A stretch of DNA of 64,000 nucleotides from Xylophilus sp. GOD-11R (GCF_033546935.1 NZ_CP137854.1:3782001-3846000); one strand, 5' to 3'. Counted from the stretch's first letter, positions 46,971 through 56,210 are shown. Made by a program: numbers and translations. The notes: generated by a model from the letters alone, not told the origin.

Positions 46971-48917
46971 ATGAACTACACCGAATCCGCCTCCTGTCCC
47001 GCGCCGGCCGATGCTTCGGAATCGCAGAAGCCGAGCACCGTTCCTCCTTCGGTCGCCGAGCCGCGTCGCACGCGCACCTGGCTGGCAGCGAGCATCGCAT
47101 CGGCCTCGGCCGCTCTGCAGGCTTGCGGTGGCGGTGGCGAGGACTCACCCTCGTCTTCGAGCGCGGGGGTTTCCAGTGCCTCCAGCACCGGCACGAGCGC
47201 GACCAATTCATCGGTCTCGGTTTCCGGTCAGGCTGTCATCGCGGCCACCGATGCGGCAGGTGGCACAGCTGGTCCGCTCGGACAATCGCGCACTTATGTC
47301 AATCCAGGTAACGATTTTGACGCAGTGCGGTTTCTGCTCCAGGCGCAGTTCAGCGCGTCGGAATCCGAAATCGCGTCGGTACGCACGCTGGGTTATGCCG
47401 GCTGGCTGGCTATGCAGTTCAATACGCCGCCTGGATTGACGGCATGGGACTGGCTGGAACAGAAGGGATACTCGTCCACGGATGTCGGCGCCTATTACTC
47501 CACCTATCCGGCCGACATGGCAATCTGGTGGCAACTGGTGAATTCACCCGACACCCTGCGCAAGCGAGTCGCGTTGGCGCTGTCGGAAATATTCGTGGTG
47601 TCGACCACTGGCATCAGCGTGGTCTGGCCAGGTCAAACCATGGCTGCCTGGTGGGACATGCTGTCATCGAACGCCTTCGGCAATTTCCGAAAGCTGCTCG
47701 AGGATGTCACCCTGCATCCTGCCATGGGCAATTACCTCAGCATGCGCGGAAGCCTCAAGGAAAACGCAGCGGGTAGGCACCCGGACGAAAACTACGCACG
47801 GGAGGTCATGCAACTCATGACCATCGGGCTGGTCAAGCTCAATCTGGATGGCACGGTCGACATGAGCACAGGCGCTGCCGTCGACACTTATACCCAAAGC
47901 GACGTTTCCAACCTCGCACGGGTGTTCAGCGGCTACAACGTGGATATGACCGGCAACGTCACGTTGAACGTTCCCGGCATCTACCCTATTCCCAGCCCGA
48001 CGCACACGCGCCTGCCCATGGTGCTCAATGCCTCGTATCACTCCACGCTGGATGTCAATTTTCTGGGCAACTTCATCTCGGGGCGGACCGAAGGCAATGC
48101 TCAGCGAAAAATGGTGCTGGATATTCTGTTCAACCACGCCAACGTTGCACCGTTCATTTCCAAGCAGCTGATACAGCGGCTGGTCACCAGCAATCCAACG
48201 CCGGGCTACGTGGCTCGGATCGCGGCCGTGTTCCAGGACAATGGCAAAGGCGTCCGGGGCGATATTGGCGCGGTGGTGGCGGCAATATTGTTGGACCAGG
48301 AAGCACGCAGCCCGGACGGTCTCTCGTCTCCCACTTTCGGCAAGGTGCGCGAGCCGATGCTGCGTTTCGTGCAGTGGGCGCGGAGTTTCAAGCTGACATC
48401 GACTGCGGGCACCTGGAAGTTGAGCGACTTCTCCAACCCGAGTCAACTCGGGCAAAGCCCTCTGCGCGCTGGATCGGTCTTCAACTTCTTCAGGCCGGGC
48501 TATGTACCGCCCCTGACAGCCATCGCGTCAAACGGACTGGTCGCGCCCGAGTTTCAGATCCTCAACGAAACCTCGGTCAGCGCCTATATCAATTTCATGC
48601 AGACGACGATCCGGTATGGAATCTACGTCAGGCAACCCGCGGTTCCGCAAATGCCCAGCAGCGGTGCCAGCGCGTATGACATGACAGCTGATTACTCGGC
48701 CGAGTTGGCCCTGGTGACGGATGCAGCGGCATTGATGGGCCGGCTCAATCTGATCCTGGCCGGTGGCCAGATTTCGGCGACCAGCATCGCCAATATGGTC
48801 GCCGCCCTGAATGCAACGCCGATCACGGCGACCAGCACCGCCGAATCGAAACTCGATCGGATCGCAGCAGCCGTCCTGATGACGATGGCCTCGCCTGAAT
48901 ATCTCGTTCAAAAGTAA
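46971..48917 (+). CDS. DUF1800 family exported lipoprotein-like protein (copy 1)
   Basis: A 648-residue DUF1800 protein. A 40-residue polar N-terminus leads to a lipobox-like segment, LAASIASASAALQACGGGG, so the mature protein may be lipid-anchored, and a Ser/Ala-rich linker follows. The DUF1800 core covers about residues 105-640: AVRFLLQAQFSASESEIASV, ALALSEIFVVSTTG, MAAWWDMLSSNAFGNFRKLL, PDENYAREVMQLMTIGL, GYN-containing repeats and FNFFRPGYVPP. Function is not established, though DUF1800 genes are regularly paired with DUF1501 genes, as here. ATG at 46971 matches the start of the second copy; TTG at 46962 is unlikely. The DUF1501 gene follows 4 bp after the stop. Codon use is less GC-rich than most of the window. 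Confidence 0.85.
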   Translation: MNYTESASCPAPADASESQKPSTVPPSVAEPRRTRTWLAASIASASAALQACGGGGEDSPSSSSAGVSSASSTGTSATNSSVSVSGQAVIAATDAAGGTAGPLGQSRTYVNPGNDFDAVRFLLQAQFSASESEIASVRTLGYAGWLAMQFNTPPGLTAWDWLEQKGYSSTDVGAYYSTYPADMAIWWQLVNSPDTLRKRVALALSEIFVVSTTGISVVWPGQTMAAWWDMLSSNAFGNFRKLLEDVTLHPAMGNYLSMRGSLKENAAGRHPDENYAREVMQLMTIGLVKLNLDGTVDMSTGAAVDTYTQSDVSNLARVFSGYNVDMTGNVTLNVPGIYPIPSPTHTRLPMVLNASYHSTLDVNFLGNFISGRTEGNAQRKMVLDILFNHANVAPFISKQLIQRLVTSNPTPGYVARIAAVFQDNGKGVRGDIGAVVAAILLDQEARSPDGLSSPTFGKVREPMLRFVQWARSFKLTSTAGTWKLSDFSNPSQLGQSPLRAGSVFNFFRPGYVPPLTAIASNGLVAPEFQILNETSVSAYINFMQTTIRYGIYVRQPAVPQMPSSGASAYDMTADYSAELALVTDAAALMGRLNLILAGGQISATSIANMVAALNATPITATSTAESKLDRIAAAVLMTMASPEYLVQK

Positions 48918-48921
48918 ACAC

Positions 48922-50388
48922 ATGACACACGTTCACTGCCCTGACGCCTACCCCAGCGATAGCGAAGTACCCAGCCCGGGTCGCCGCGCATTCATGCGCC
49001 GGTCGAGCCAGTTGGCTCTCGCAGGTACCGCCTTGCCTTTTGCGCTCAATCTGGCCGCGGTGGGCGATGCGGCCGCTGCCGAGGCGGGCGATTACAAGGC
49101 GCTCGTTTGCGTTTTTCTGTACGGCGGAAACGATTACGCCAACACCGTGGTCAATTACGACTCGCCCAGCTACGCGGCCTATTCGAATATTCGCGGTACC
49201 GTCGCGCTCGCCCGGAACGACCTGACGTCGACGCTGCTGCAGCCCACGGCCGCATTACCCGATGGGCGGCAATATGCTTTGAATCCCGCCATGACGGCGA
49301 TGGCGGGTCTGTTCCACTCCGGCGTCGCCGCCGTTCAATTGAACGTGGGATCCCTCGTCGCTCCCATGACGAGAGCGCAGTACACGTCCGGCGCCGTCGT
49401 GAAACCCCCGCGTCTCTTCTCGCACAACGACCAGCAGTCGATCTGGCAGGCATCAGCCGCAGAAGGCGCAACCGTCGGGTGGGGCGGGCGGCTGGGCGAC
49501 TTCTCCCTCGCATCGAATGGCTCATCGACATTCACCTGCATTTCAGCCTCCGGCAACGCCGTGTTCCTCTCCGGCCACAGCGCGCTTCCCTACCAGGTAA
49601 GCACCAGCGGCGCGGTGCGCATCAATGCGATCAAGAGCAACGTCTATGGATCGGCGGCGGTGAAGGCGGTGATGGGCGACTTGCTGCAGCAGCAAAGCAA
49701 TCACCTGCTGGAGAACGAATACGGTCGCATTTCGTCGCGCGCGATAACTGCGGAGGTCACGGTCAGCAATGCCCTCGGCTCGGGCAATTCCGTCTCCACC
49801 CCTTTTCCGGCAAACAACAGCCTGGCCGACCAACTGAAGGTGGTCGCTCGCCTGATCGCGGCGCGCAACACCTTGAACGTCAAGAGGCAGGTCTTTTTTG
49901 TCTCGCTCAACGGATTCGACCTGCATAACGCACTGCTCTCGCAGCATCCGATCCTCATGGAGAAGGTGAGCGAGGCGATGGCGGCGTTCTATCGAGCGAC
50001 CGTCGAGCTCGGCGTCGCCGACCAGGTCACCGCCTTTACCGCGTCAGACTTCGGCAGGACCCTGGCCACCAACGGTGCCGGCGCCGACCACGGGTGGGGC
50101 AGCCATCACTTCGTCGTGGGTGGAGCAGTCAAGGGCAAGGCGTTTTACGGCAATCCCCCACCCGTCAGCATCGGCGACAGCCCCAGCTTGGCAGACGACC
50201 AGTGGCACGTTGGCCAGGGGCGCTTGCTGCCCAGCACCTCGGTCGACCAATATGCAGCCACGATGGCACGATGGTTCGGCGTGCCCGATGCCGACCTGGA
50301 CACCATCTTCCCAAACCTCAAGAATTTCGGCGCGGCGGCCGGGCGCCCGGATTACCCCCGAGACATGGGGTTCATGCGCGCCGGCTGA
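48922..50388 (+). CDS. DUF1501 family Tat-exported protein (copy 1)
   Basis: A 488-residue DUF1501 protein. The twin-arginine signal is PGRRAFMRRSSQLALAGTAL followed by PFALNLAAVGDAAAAEAG, so it should be exported folded. The mature part shows DUF1501 motifs: YKALVCVFLYGGNDYANTVV, QLNVGSLVAPMTRAQY, LFSHNDQQSIWQAS, VFFVSLNGFDLHNALLSQHP, AFTASDFGRTLATNGAG and ADHGWGSHHFVVGGAVKGKA. The family is related to the alkaline phosphatase/sulfatase fold and keeps Asp/His metal-ligand-like residues, but no reaction is established. It starts 4 bp after the DUF1800 stop and ends before a terminator, so the two genes form one transcript. Paralogue of the protein at 52709-54166. Confidence 0.87.
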   Translation: MTHVHCPDAYPSDSEVPSPGRRAFMRRSSQLALAGTALPFALNLAAVGDAAAAEAGDYKALVCVFLYGGNDYANTVVNYDSPSYAAYSNIRGTVALARNDLTSTLLQPTAALPDGRQYALNPAMTAMAGLFHSGVAAVQLNVGSLVAPMTRAQYTSGAVVKPPRLFSHNDQQSIWQASAAEGATVGWGGRLGDFSLASNGSSTFTCISASGNAVFLSGHSALPYQVSTSGAVRINAIKSNVYGSAAVKAVMGDLLQQQSNHLLENEYGRISSRAITAEVTVSNALGSGNSVSTPFPANNSLADQLKVVARLIAARNTLNVKRQVFFVSLNGFDLHNALLSQHPILMEKVSEAMAAFYRATVELGVADQVTAFTASDFGRTLATNGAGADHGWGSHHFVVGGAVKGKAFYGNPPPVSIGDSPSLADDQWHVGQGRLLPSTSVDQYAATMARWFGVPDADLDTIFPNLKNFGAAAGRPDYPRDMGFMRAG

Positions 50389-50454
50389 ATCCGGCCGCGA
50401 AAACCTTCGACGGAAGACAGAGGGACTGCTGGCTCGGAGGCCAGCGCCCGACAA

Positions 50455-50492
50455 GGCTTGGGACTCGTATGCAACGGGTCCCAGGCCTTTTT
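50455..50492 (+). terminator. Rho-independent terminator after DUF1501 copy 1
   Basis: GGCTTGGGAC and GTCCCAGGCC form a 10-bp stem with one G-T wobble and a 13-base loop, followed by five T residues, 66 bp after the DUF1501 stop. It separates the two duplicated pairs into independent transcripts. Confidence 0.75.
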
Positions 50493-50728
50493 CGTTGGTA
50501 CGGCCACATGGGGCGCAGGATCTTCATGGATGGGTCACGCCGAGCGAAGGATGCAGATCAGGTGATCGCGGTAAGGGCGCGTTCGTCGACACAAAGTAGC
50601 GCGGGTGGCAGCCGCTCGCGGCCGATCGTGCGTCATCGGACGAACTGCGCGAACATTCCAGCGCGATGACAGCCAATCGCCGGATTAGGACTGATGAACC
50701 CGCGTTCATCGGCGACTTTACTTTGCAT

Positions 50729-50744
50729 CAAGTTTTTAAACTTG
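50729..50744. promoter_or_regulatory. Inverted repeat upstream of DUF1800 copy 2
   Basis: CAAGTTT, spacer TT, AAACTTG: a perfect 7-bp inverted repeat 31-46 bp upstream of the ATG at 50775, in a locally AT-rich stretch. It may be an operator. The first copy has no equivalent. Confidence 0.4.
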
Positions 50745-50756
50745 GCCGCGCATCAA

Positions 50757-50766
50757 AGTTGCAATT
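50757..50766 (+). promoter_or_regulatory. Leader element AGTTGCAATT before DUF1800 copy 2
   Basis: Identical in sequence and in spacing to the start codon (8 bases) to the element at 46953-46962, although the surrounding bases differ. This points to a selected role rather than chance. Confidence 0.45.
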
Positions 50767-50774
50767 AACAGTTC

Positions 50775-52712
50775 ATGTCCTACACCGAAACCTCCTCCCG
50801 TCCTACAACCGAAGTCGAGCTGGCAGGCAAGACATCGGTTAGCACCGTCGATTCCTCGACCGCTGCCCCTTCCACCCGCGCCATCCTGGCGACCGCTGTA
50901 GCCGGCGCGACATCGTTTCTGCAGGCTTGCGGCGGCGGTGGTGAAGACTCACCAACACCTTCTTCTTTCGGCGTTTCCAGTACCCCGGAAATGTCTGCCC
51001 AGGCCGCCATTCCGGCCAGCGGCGCCGCTGCCGTAGCCGGCGCTTCGGTCGGCGGTGGCAAAGCCGGCCCTCTCGGCGCCGCGCGCAAAAATGTCATCCC
51101 TGCGTCAGATTCTGACGCTGCGCGCTTCCTGCTCCAGGCCCAGTTCAGCGCTTCGGACAAGGAAATCGCGTCGGTCCGTTCGCTAGGCTACGCCGGCTGG
51201 CTGGCCACCCAGTTCGACGCGCCGGCCGGCATCACCGCCTGGGACTGGTTGAACCAGCATGGGTACGCCACGCTGGACAGCAACTTATTCCACTTCACGC
51301 CCTATCAGACGGACTTCGCGCTCTGGTACCAGCTCGTCAAGTCGCCCGACGGCGTGCGCAAGCGTGTCGCCCTCGCACTGTCGGAAATTTTCTGTGTCTC
51401 CACCAACGGCGTGGACTGGTATTGGCTCTCGCACATGATGGCGAGCTGGTGGGACACCCTGTCGGCCGGCGCTTTCGGCAACTTCCGCACGCTGCTCGAG
51501 AACATCACCCTGCACCCCGCCATGGGTAAATACCTCAACTGCCGCGGCAGCCAGAAGGAAAGCGCCAGTGGCCGTCAGCCCGACGAGAACTTCGCGCGTG
51601 AACTGATGCAGCTCATGACGATCGGCCTGGTGAAATTCGGCTGGGATGGCCAGCCTCTCACCTCCGGCGGCGTGCCGGTCGAAAGCTACACGCAAGACGA
51701 CGTCGTCAACCTGGCGCGCGTCTTCACCGGCTACGACTTCAATCTGTCGAGCGCGGCCCCGACGTCGTTCAACGGGCTGTCGGTGCCGGACAAAAACTTC
51801 GCCCGTCTTCCGATGGTCGTGAATCCGGCCCTGCATTCGACGCTCGAGGTGAAGTTCCTCGGCACGACGATCCCGGCGGGCACCAGTGCCGAGGCTGCAC
51901 GGAAGATCGCGCTCGACACGCTGTTCAATCATCCAAACGTCGGACCGTTCATCTCCCGGCAGTTGATCCAACGGCTCGTCACGAGCAATCCGAGCCGCGC
52001 CTATGTGTTCCGGGTCGCCTCCGTCTTTGCCAACAATGGAAGCGGCGTTCGGGGCGACATCGCCGCCACGGTCGCAGCCATTCTTCTTGACGACGAGGCA
52101 CGCAGTCCCGCCAGCCTGTCCACTTATGGATTCGGTCACCTGCGCGAACCGATGGTGCGTCTGGTGCAATGGGCGCGCACGTTCGGCCTCGAATCGGCTC
52201 GCGGCAGCTGGAAGCTGCCGGACCAGTCGCTGTCCACCCAGTTGGGTCAGAGCCCGCTTCGGTCTCCGACGGTTTTCAACTTCTTTCGCCCCAACTACAC
52301 ACCTCCGAACACCGCAATCGCGGCCGGCGGCCAGTTGGCGCCGGAGTTCCAGATCGTCAACGAGTCGACCGTCAGCTCGTACCTCAACTACATGATGGGC
52401 GTGGTGAGAAACGGCTTCTACGTCGGTGCTCCCGACAAGCCGCAGATCACCAGCAACGCGTCCAATGCCTTCGACATGGTCGCCAGCTACGCCAACGAGT
52501 TGCCGCTCGCACCGGACGCCGGGGCGCTGGTGGCACGACTCAATCTGCTTCTGGCGGCCAATCAGTTGTCCGCCCCGACCGTCGCGCTGATCGTCAATGC
52601 GCTCAACGCCAACCCGGTCACCGCGACGAGCCCGGACGTCGTCAAGCTCAACCGCGTCGCCTCCGCCGTGCTGATGGTGATGGCCTCCTCCGAATACCTG
52701 GTGCAAAAATGA
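50775..52712 (+). CDS. DUF1800 family exported lipoprotein-like protein (copy 2)
   Basis: A 645-residue paralogue of the DUF1800 protein at 46971-48917. The N-terminus again has a lipobox-like TAVAGATSFLQACGGGGEDS. The core shows the same blocks: ARFLLQAQFSASDKEIASVR, LALSEIFCVSTNG, ASWWDTLSAGAFGNFRTLLE, PDENFARELMQLMTIGLVKF and FNFFRPNYTPP. Differences are concentrated in the linker and the central loop region, so the copies have diverged well beyond a recent duplication. Its GC content is higher than copy 1. The DUF1501 gene overlaps its stop by 4 bp (ATGA), tighter coupling than in the first pair. Function unknown. Confidence 0.87.
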   Translation: MSYTETSSRPTTEVELAGKTSVSTVDSSTAAPSTRAILATAVAGATSFLQACGGGGEDSPTPSSFGVSSTPEMSAQAAIPASGAAAVAGASVGGGKAGPLGAARKNVIPASDSDAARFLLQAQFSASDKEIASVRSLGYAGWLATQFDAPAGITAWDWLNQHGYATLDSNLFHFTPYQTDFALWYQLVKSPDGVRKRVALALSEIFCVSTNGVDWYWLSHMMASWWDTLSAGAFGNFRTLLENITLHPAMGKYLNCRGSQKESASGRQPDENFARELMQLMTIGLVKFGWDGQPLTSGGVPVESYTQDDVVNLARVFTGYDFNLSSAAPTSFNGLSVPDKNFARLPMVVNPALHSTLEVKFLGTTIPAGTSAEAARKIALDTLFNHPNVGPFISRQLIQRLVTSNPSRAYVFRVASVFANNGSGVRGDIAATVAAILLDDEARSPASLSTYGFGHLREPMVRLVQWARTFGLESARGSWKLPDQSLSTQLGQSPLRSPTVFNFFRPNYTPPNTAIAAGGQLAPEFQIVNESTVSSYLNYMMGVVRNGFYVGAPDKPQITSNASNAFDMVASYANELPLAPDAGALVARLNLLLAANQLSAPTVALIVNALNANPVTATSPDVVKLNRVASAVLMVMASSEYLVQK

Positions 52713-54166
52713 AAAACTCTTCTGTCGACCTCAAGAACTCCGGCACCGACGCGGGACGTCGTGCCTTCCTTCGTCGTTCCGGCCAGCTTGCACTCACCGG
52801 CACCGCGCTGCCCTTCGCCCTGAACATGGCCGCAATCGGCGAAGCCGCCGCCTTCGAAGCCTCCGACTACAAGGCGCTGGTCTGTGTCTACCTCGGCGGT
52901 GGCAACGACTACGCCAACACCGTCGTGACCTACGACGATCCGAGCTACGCCAAGTACTACGCCATCCGCAATCCGAACGGCATGGCGCTGTCGAAAAACG
53001 GGCTTGCCGCGACCCTGCTTCGTCCGGCAACCCCGCTTCCCGACGGCCGCCAATACGCACTCAATCCGGCGATGGCAGGCCTGGCGAACCTGTTCAACAC
53101 GGGCAAGGCAGCGATCCAGCTCAACGTCGGCCCGCTGATCACGCCGCTCACCCGCGCGCAGTACAACGCCCGCGCGCTCGCCCTGCCCCCCAAGCTGATG
53201 TCGCATAACGACCAGGCCTCGATGTGGCAGTCGCTGGGCACCGAAGGTGTTCGCAGTGGCTGGGGTGGGCGCATGGGCGACCTGGCGCTCGCCGGCAACG
53301 GAGCCTCCAACTTCACCTGCATTTCCGCTTCGGGCAACGCCGTGTTCGTGTCTGGCCAGAAGGCGCTGCAGTACCAGGTCAGCACCGGTGGTGCAATCGG
53401 CATCAACGCCATCAAGAACAATGTCTACGGGTCGAGCGCCGTGAAGGCCGCGATGAACACCCTGATCACGCAGAACCGTGCGCATCCGATGGAGCAGGCG
53501 TACAACGAGGTCACGACGCGTTCGATCGCTTCGGAGGCCCTGGTGACCGCCGGCATCGGCAGCACGAGCGCCGTGACCACGCCTTTCCCTTCCAACAACA
53601 CCTTGGCCGACCAGTTGAAGATCGTCGCCCGACTGATCGCCGCACGCAACTCACTCGGCAGCCTGAAGCGACAGGTGTTCTTCGTGTCGCTCGGCGGGTT
53701 CGATCTGCACGACAACCTCGGCACCGGTCATGCACCGTTGCTCACCAAGGTCAGCGAGGCCATGACGGCCTTCTACAACGCTACCGTGGCGCTCGGCGTT
53801 GCCGACCAGGTCACCGCCTTCACCGCTTCGGACTTCGGCCGCACGCTGGCCACCAATGGCAATGGTTCCGACCACGGTTGGGGCAGCCACCACTTCGTCG
53901 TCGGCGGCGCGGTCAAGGGCAACGCGTTCTACGGCTCCGCACCGCCGGTGAGCATCGGCAACACGACCGCCGCGGAGGACCAGTGGCACATCGGCCAAGG
54001 CCGCCTGCTGCCCTCGACATCGGTCGACCAGTACGCGGCAACCATGGCCCGGTGGTTCGGCGTGGCGGACAGCGAATTGCCCAATGTGCTGCCCAACCTG
54101 AAAAACTTCGGCGCGGAAGTCGGCAGGCCCGACTACCCGCGCGACATGGGTTTCATGTCGGCCTGA
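52709..54166 (+). CDS. DUF1501 family Tat-exported protein (copy 2)
   Basis: A 485-residue paralogue of the protein at 48922-50388. Its twin-arginine signal is AGRRAFLRRSGQLALTGTAL plus PFALNMAAIGEAAAFEAS. Shared blocks include YKALVCVYLGGGNDYANTVV, LMSHNDQASMWQSLGTEG, GNAVFVSGQKALQYQVS, VFFVSLGGFDLHDNLGTGHA, FTASDFGRTLATNGNGSDHG and WHIGQGRLLPSTSVDQYAAT. Both copies keep the Asp, His and Arg residues expected of the alkaline-phosphatase-like fold, but the reaction is unknown. The ATG overlaps the DUF1800 stop by 4 bp. The stop is followed 46 bp later by the convergent ROK-type gene. Confidence 0.89.
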   Translation: MKNSSVDLKNSGTDAGRRAFLRRSGQLALTGTALPFALNMAAIGEAAAFEASDYKALVCVYLGGGNDYANTVVTYDDPSYAKYYAIRNPNGMALSKNGLAATLLRPATPLPDGRQYALNPAMAGLANLFNTGKAAIQLNVGPLITPLTRAQYNARALALPPKLMSHNDQASMWQSLGTEGVRSGWGGRMGDLALAGNGASNFTCISASGNAVFVSGQKALQYQVSTGGAIGINAIKNNVYGSSAVKAAMNTLITQNRAHPMEQAYNEVTTRSIASEALVTAGIGSTSAVTTPFPSNNTLADQLKIVARLIAARNSLGSLKRQVFFVSLGGFDLHDNLGTGHAPLLTKVSEAMTAFYNATVALGVADQVTAFTASDFGRTLATNGNGSDHGWGSHHFVVGGAVKGNAFYGSAPPVSIGNTTAAEDQWHIGQGRLLPSTSVDQYAATMARWFGVADSELPNVLPNLKNFGAEVGRPDYPRDMGFMSA

Positions 54167-54212
54167 CCTTGATCGCGGGGGCGACGGATCAACTACCGAC
54201 GCCCCCGCTTTT

Positions 54213-55304
54213 CTATCGGTTGGCGAAGCTCGCGTTGCCCAGGCCGGTGCCGATGGTCAGCACCGCCCAGCGGCGCACGTCGGTCATGTAGGGCAGTTCG
54301 GAGAGCCCCTGCACCACCGCGTCGTTGTGCATCAGCACCTTGAACGACTCGCCCCGCCAGGCCGGCAAGCGCGACTCCAGCCGGCTCGGCATGTGGAAGT
54401 GCTGGCTTTCCCAATTGCCGGGCAGATTCTGAGCGCCGCCCGCGATGCTGCCATCGGGGCAGACCAGCCCCGGGCACGACACACCCACGAAGGGCGCCAA
54501 CGCGATGCGCCTTCTTCGGGCGATGGCGATCAGCCGTCCCAGCATCTCGGCGATGCCGTCGACGAGGTCTTCACGTCGGGTCACATCCGCGTCGTGGGCA
54601 TGCGCCCATTTGTCGCTTTCCACCACCTCCGCCGCCGAAAAGTCCGGCGCCAGGCGTCGATGCGCCCGCACGATGCCGCAGCGGACGTTGGTGCCGCCGA
54701 TATCCACGGCCAGCAGCGCATCGCGCCCCTGCAGCCACGCGCTCGGAATGACCTGCACCCATCCGACCAGCCCACCCTCGTCCGGGTCGTGGTGCAGCGT
54801 GCGCAGATAGACGCCCACCCTGTCGCGCGCCAGCAATTCACCCGCGCGCCCGACGGCGAGGCGGCCGACATCGCTCTGCTGGAAGCCGCCGCCGATCACG
54901 ATTCTTTCCATCCCACGCCAGCCCTTCTGGCGCAACAGTCGACGCACGACGTCGACGAATTGGATGGCGTAGTCCTCGACGGCCGCCCTCAGAACGGCAG
55001 CACCCGGTCCACCGCGCGCCAGTTCGTCATCGAGCTGCTGCAGGCTCGGGCCCTTGCGCCCCGAGCGCGCGAACGGGTCGGCCCCCATGTCCTTGAACCG
55101 CGCCCGCCAGGCCTGAAGAAGATCGTGAAAAGCCGCTTGCCGCACGCGATCGCCCAGATGCCCGCCCCTGGACGGATCCTCGACTTCGAGGCTGTAGCTG
55201 GTGATCGTGGTGGCGGGGAGCTCCAGCCGGCCGTGCCAGAGTTCATCGTTCTTCTGTGAATCGGTGGAGGGGCGCGTTCGGGATCTCGGTGGGGTCAGTC
55301 GCAT
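54213..55304 (-). CDS. ROK-type sugar kinase homologue with circularly permuted motif order
   Basis: A 363-residue protein whose motifs match the ROK kinase family but in the wrong order. The ATP-adenosine motif RIVIGGGFQQSDVGR is near residue 135, in the N-terminal half. The phosphate-1 motif LLAVDIGGTNVRCGIV follows near 200, then the catalytic NDA segment (LMHNDAVVQGLSELP near 330). The phosphate-2 motif AVLTIGTGLGNASFANR is at the extreme C-terminus. In ordinary ROK proteins the order is DIGGTN - NDA - GTG - IGGG, which is recovered by joining this protein's C-terminus to its N-terminus. The frame is unbroken, so this is one protein. It may phosphorylate a hexose or be a non-catalytic relative. 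ATG at 55304; the upstream ribosome-binding site is weak. It is convergent with the DUF1501 gene. Confidence 0.72.
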   Translation of the reverse strand: MRLTPPRSRTRPSTDSQKNDELWHGRLELPATTITSYSLEVEDPSRGGHLGDRVRQAAFHDLLQAWRARFKDMGADPFARSGRKGPSLQQLDDELARGGPGAAVLRAAVEDYAIQFVDVVRRLLRQKGWRGMERIVIGGGFQQSDVGRLAVGRAGELLARDRVGVYLRTLHHDPDEGGLVGWVQVIPSAWLQGRDALLAVDIGGTNVRCGIVRAHRRLAPDFSAAEVVESDKWAHAHDADVTRREDLVDGIAEMLGRLIAIARRRRIALAPFVGVSCPGLVCPDGSIAGGAQNLPGNWESQHFHMPSRLESRLPAWRGESFKVLMHNDAVVQGLSELPYMTDVRRWAVLTIGTGLGNASFANR

Positions 55305-55435
55305 GCGGTGGCATTAGGACTGTTTCACGGCCGAGCGCTGTACGCGCTTGTTGCGAACGCATGTTGGCTTGGCCGACGCGGGACCGCTTCCGGCAGCACA
55401 ATCTGGCACCGTGCCTGCGGGAAGCTTCAAGACTG

Positions 55436-55798
55436 TCAACGGATCGGTGTGAGCCCCAAACCTCCTGACGCCGGGCGCTGCGGACCGTAGCCATTGAAGT
55501 TCGAGGCCCCGGGGACGGGTGAGCTCGGCGAACTCGCATCGAGCGGAATGCTGGTGCCCGTGCCGACCGATCCACCGGAAGAACGCCTGGCGCCGGATCC
55601 GAAGCCGGCCCCTGCGCCGACGCCGCTCCCAGACGCTGGATCGGCGCGTTGGCTGAGACTCGGCGGCGCTGCGAGACTGTCGACATGGCCGTTGCGTTTT
55701 TCGTAGTGGCTGCTGGGAACGCCCTGAGCGAGCGCACAGGTGGCGCTCAGACCGGCGATGCCAACCAGGCTCAAGGTGAGCAATGCTGGTAAGTGCAT
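55436..55798 (-). CDS. Small secreted Gly/Ser-rich protein, unknown function
   Basis: A 120-residue protein with a clear signal peptide (MHLPALLTLSLVGIAGLSATCALAQ, about 25 residues, of which the ALAQ end fits signal peptidase I). The mature part is rich in Gly, Ser, Ala and Pro (for example SGSGVGAGAGFGSGARRSSG), with no domain I know. ATG at 55798 has an AAAGGA ribosome-binding site; the open frame upstream to 55951 is Arg-rich and unlikely to be coding. It stands alone between the ROK-type gene and an empty region upstream of the tRNA cluster. Low complexity makes homology inference impossible by eye. Confidence 0.6.
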   Translation of the reverse strand: MHLPALLTLSLVGIAGLSATCALAQGVPSSHYEKRNGHVDSLAAPPSLSQRADPASGSGVGAGAGFGSGARRSSGGSVGTGTSIPLDASSPSSPVPGASNFNGYGPQRPASGGLGLTPIR

Positions 55799-56210
55799 GA
55801 CATTCCTTTTTCGCTTGAATGCGCTTCCGCTTGGTGGGGCATTGAAATTGGAATGATGCGGCTGCGGATGGTTCAGCCTGTTTCGAGCTGCGCTAGCAAA
55901 AGCGCAGCGAGACAACTGGCGGCGAGGCCTAAACGAAGCCCGGCTCGGCAAAGCTACCGAGCACGCTGATGTTCAGCCCAGAAGCGCTGGCTCGCGCCGT
56001 CGAGGTCGACCTCACCCATTGCAGCCTGCAAAACTGCCGGCCCGAACGCGCGACCGACGAACTCCATCGTTGCGAAACCGACACCAAGGACGTCTGCTGC
56101 AATCCAGCGAGGTGATGATGAACAAGCATTGCCACTGCCGCGACACGAAGCGTGCGATGCCTGCCGCTTGATTCGTACTGCCACGTTCATGAAACGAATT
56201 GCCCAAACGA
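55799..56210. other. Region without a supported gene
   Basis: This stretch contains short open frames (for example minus strand 55954-56223) without a ribosome-binding site, family motifs or neighbours that would support them. I see no repeat or RNA feature except the terminator that begins at 56211. It may hold the 5' region of the secreted-protein gene near 55799-55830. Confidence 0.5.

Larger units (their letters stand above)
50389..50774. other. 386-bp intergenic region between the two DUF1800-DUF1501 pairs
   Basis: The first 100 bp hold a terminator (50455-50492). From about 50500 to 50700 I see no convincing gene or motif. The last 60 bp are AT-richer and contain a perfect inverted repeat (50729-50744) and the AGTTGCAATT leader element (50757-50766), so the promoter of the second pair is probably here. 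Confidence 0.6.

Noticed and set aside
50094..50669. Plus-strand open frame crossing the DUF1501 copy 1 stop
   Set aside because: It overlaps real coding sequence in another frame and crosses a terminator.
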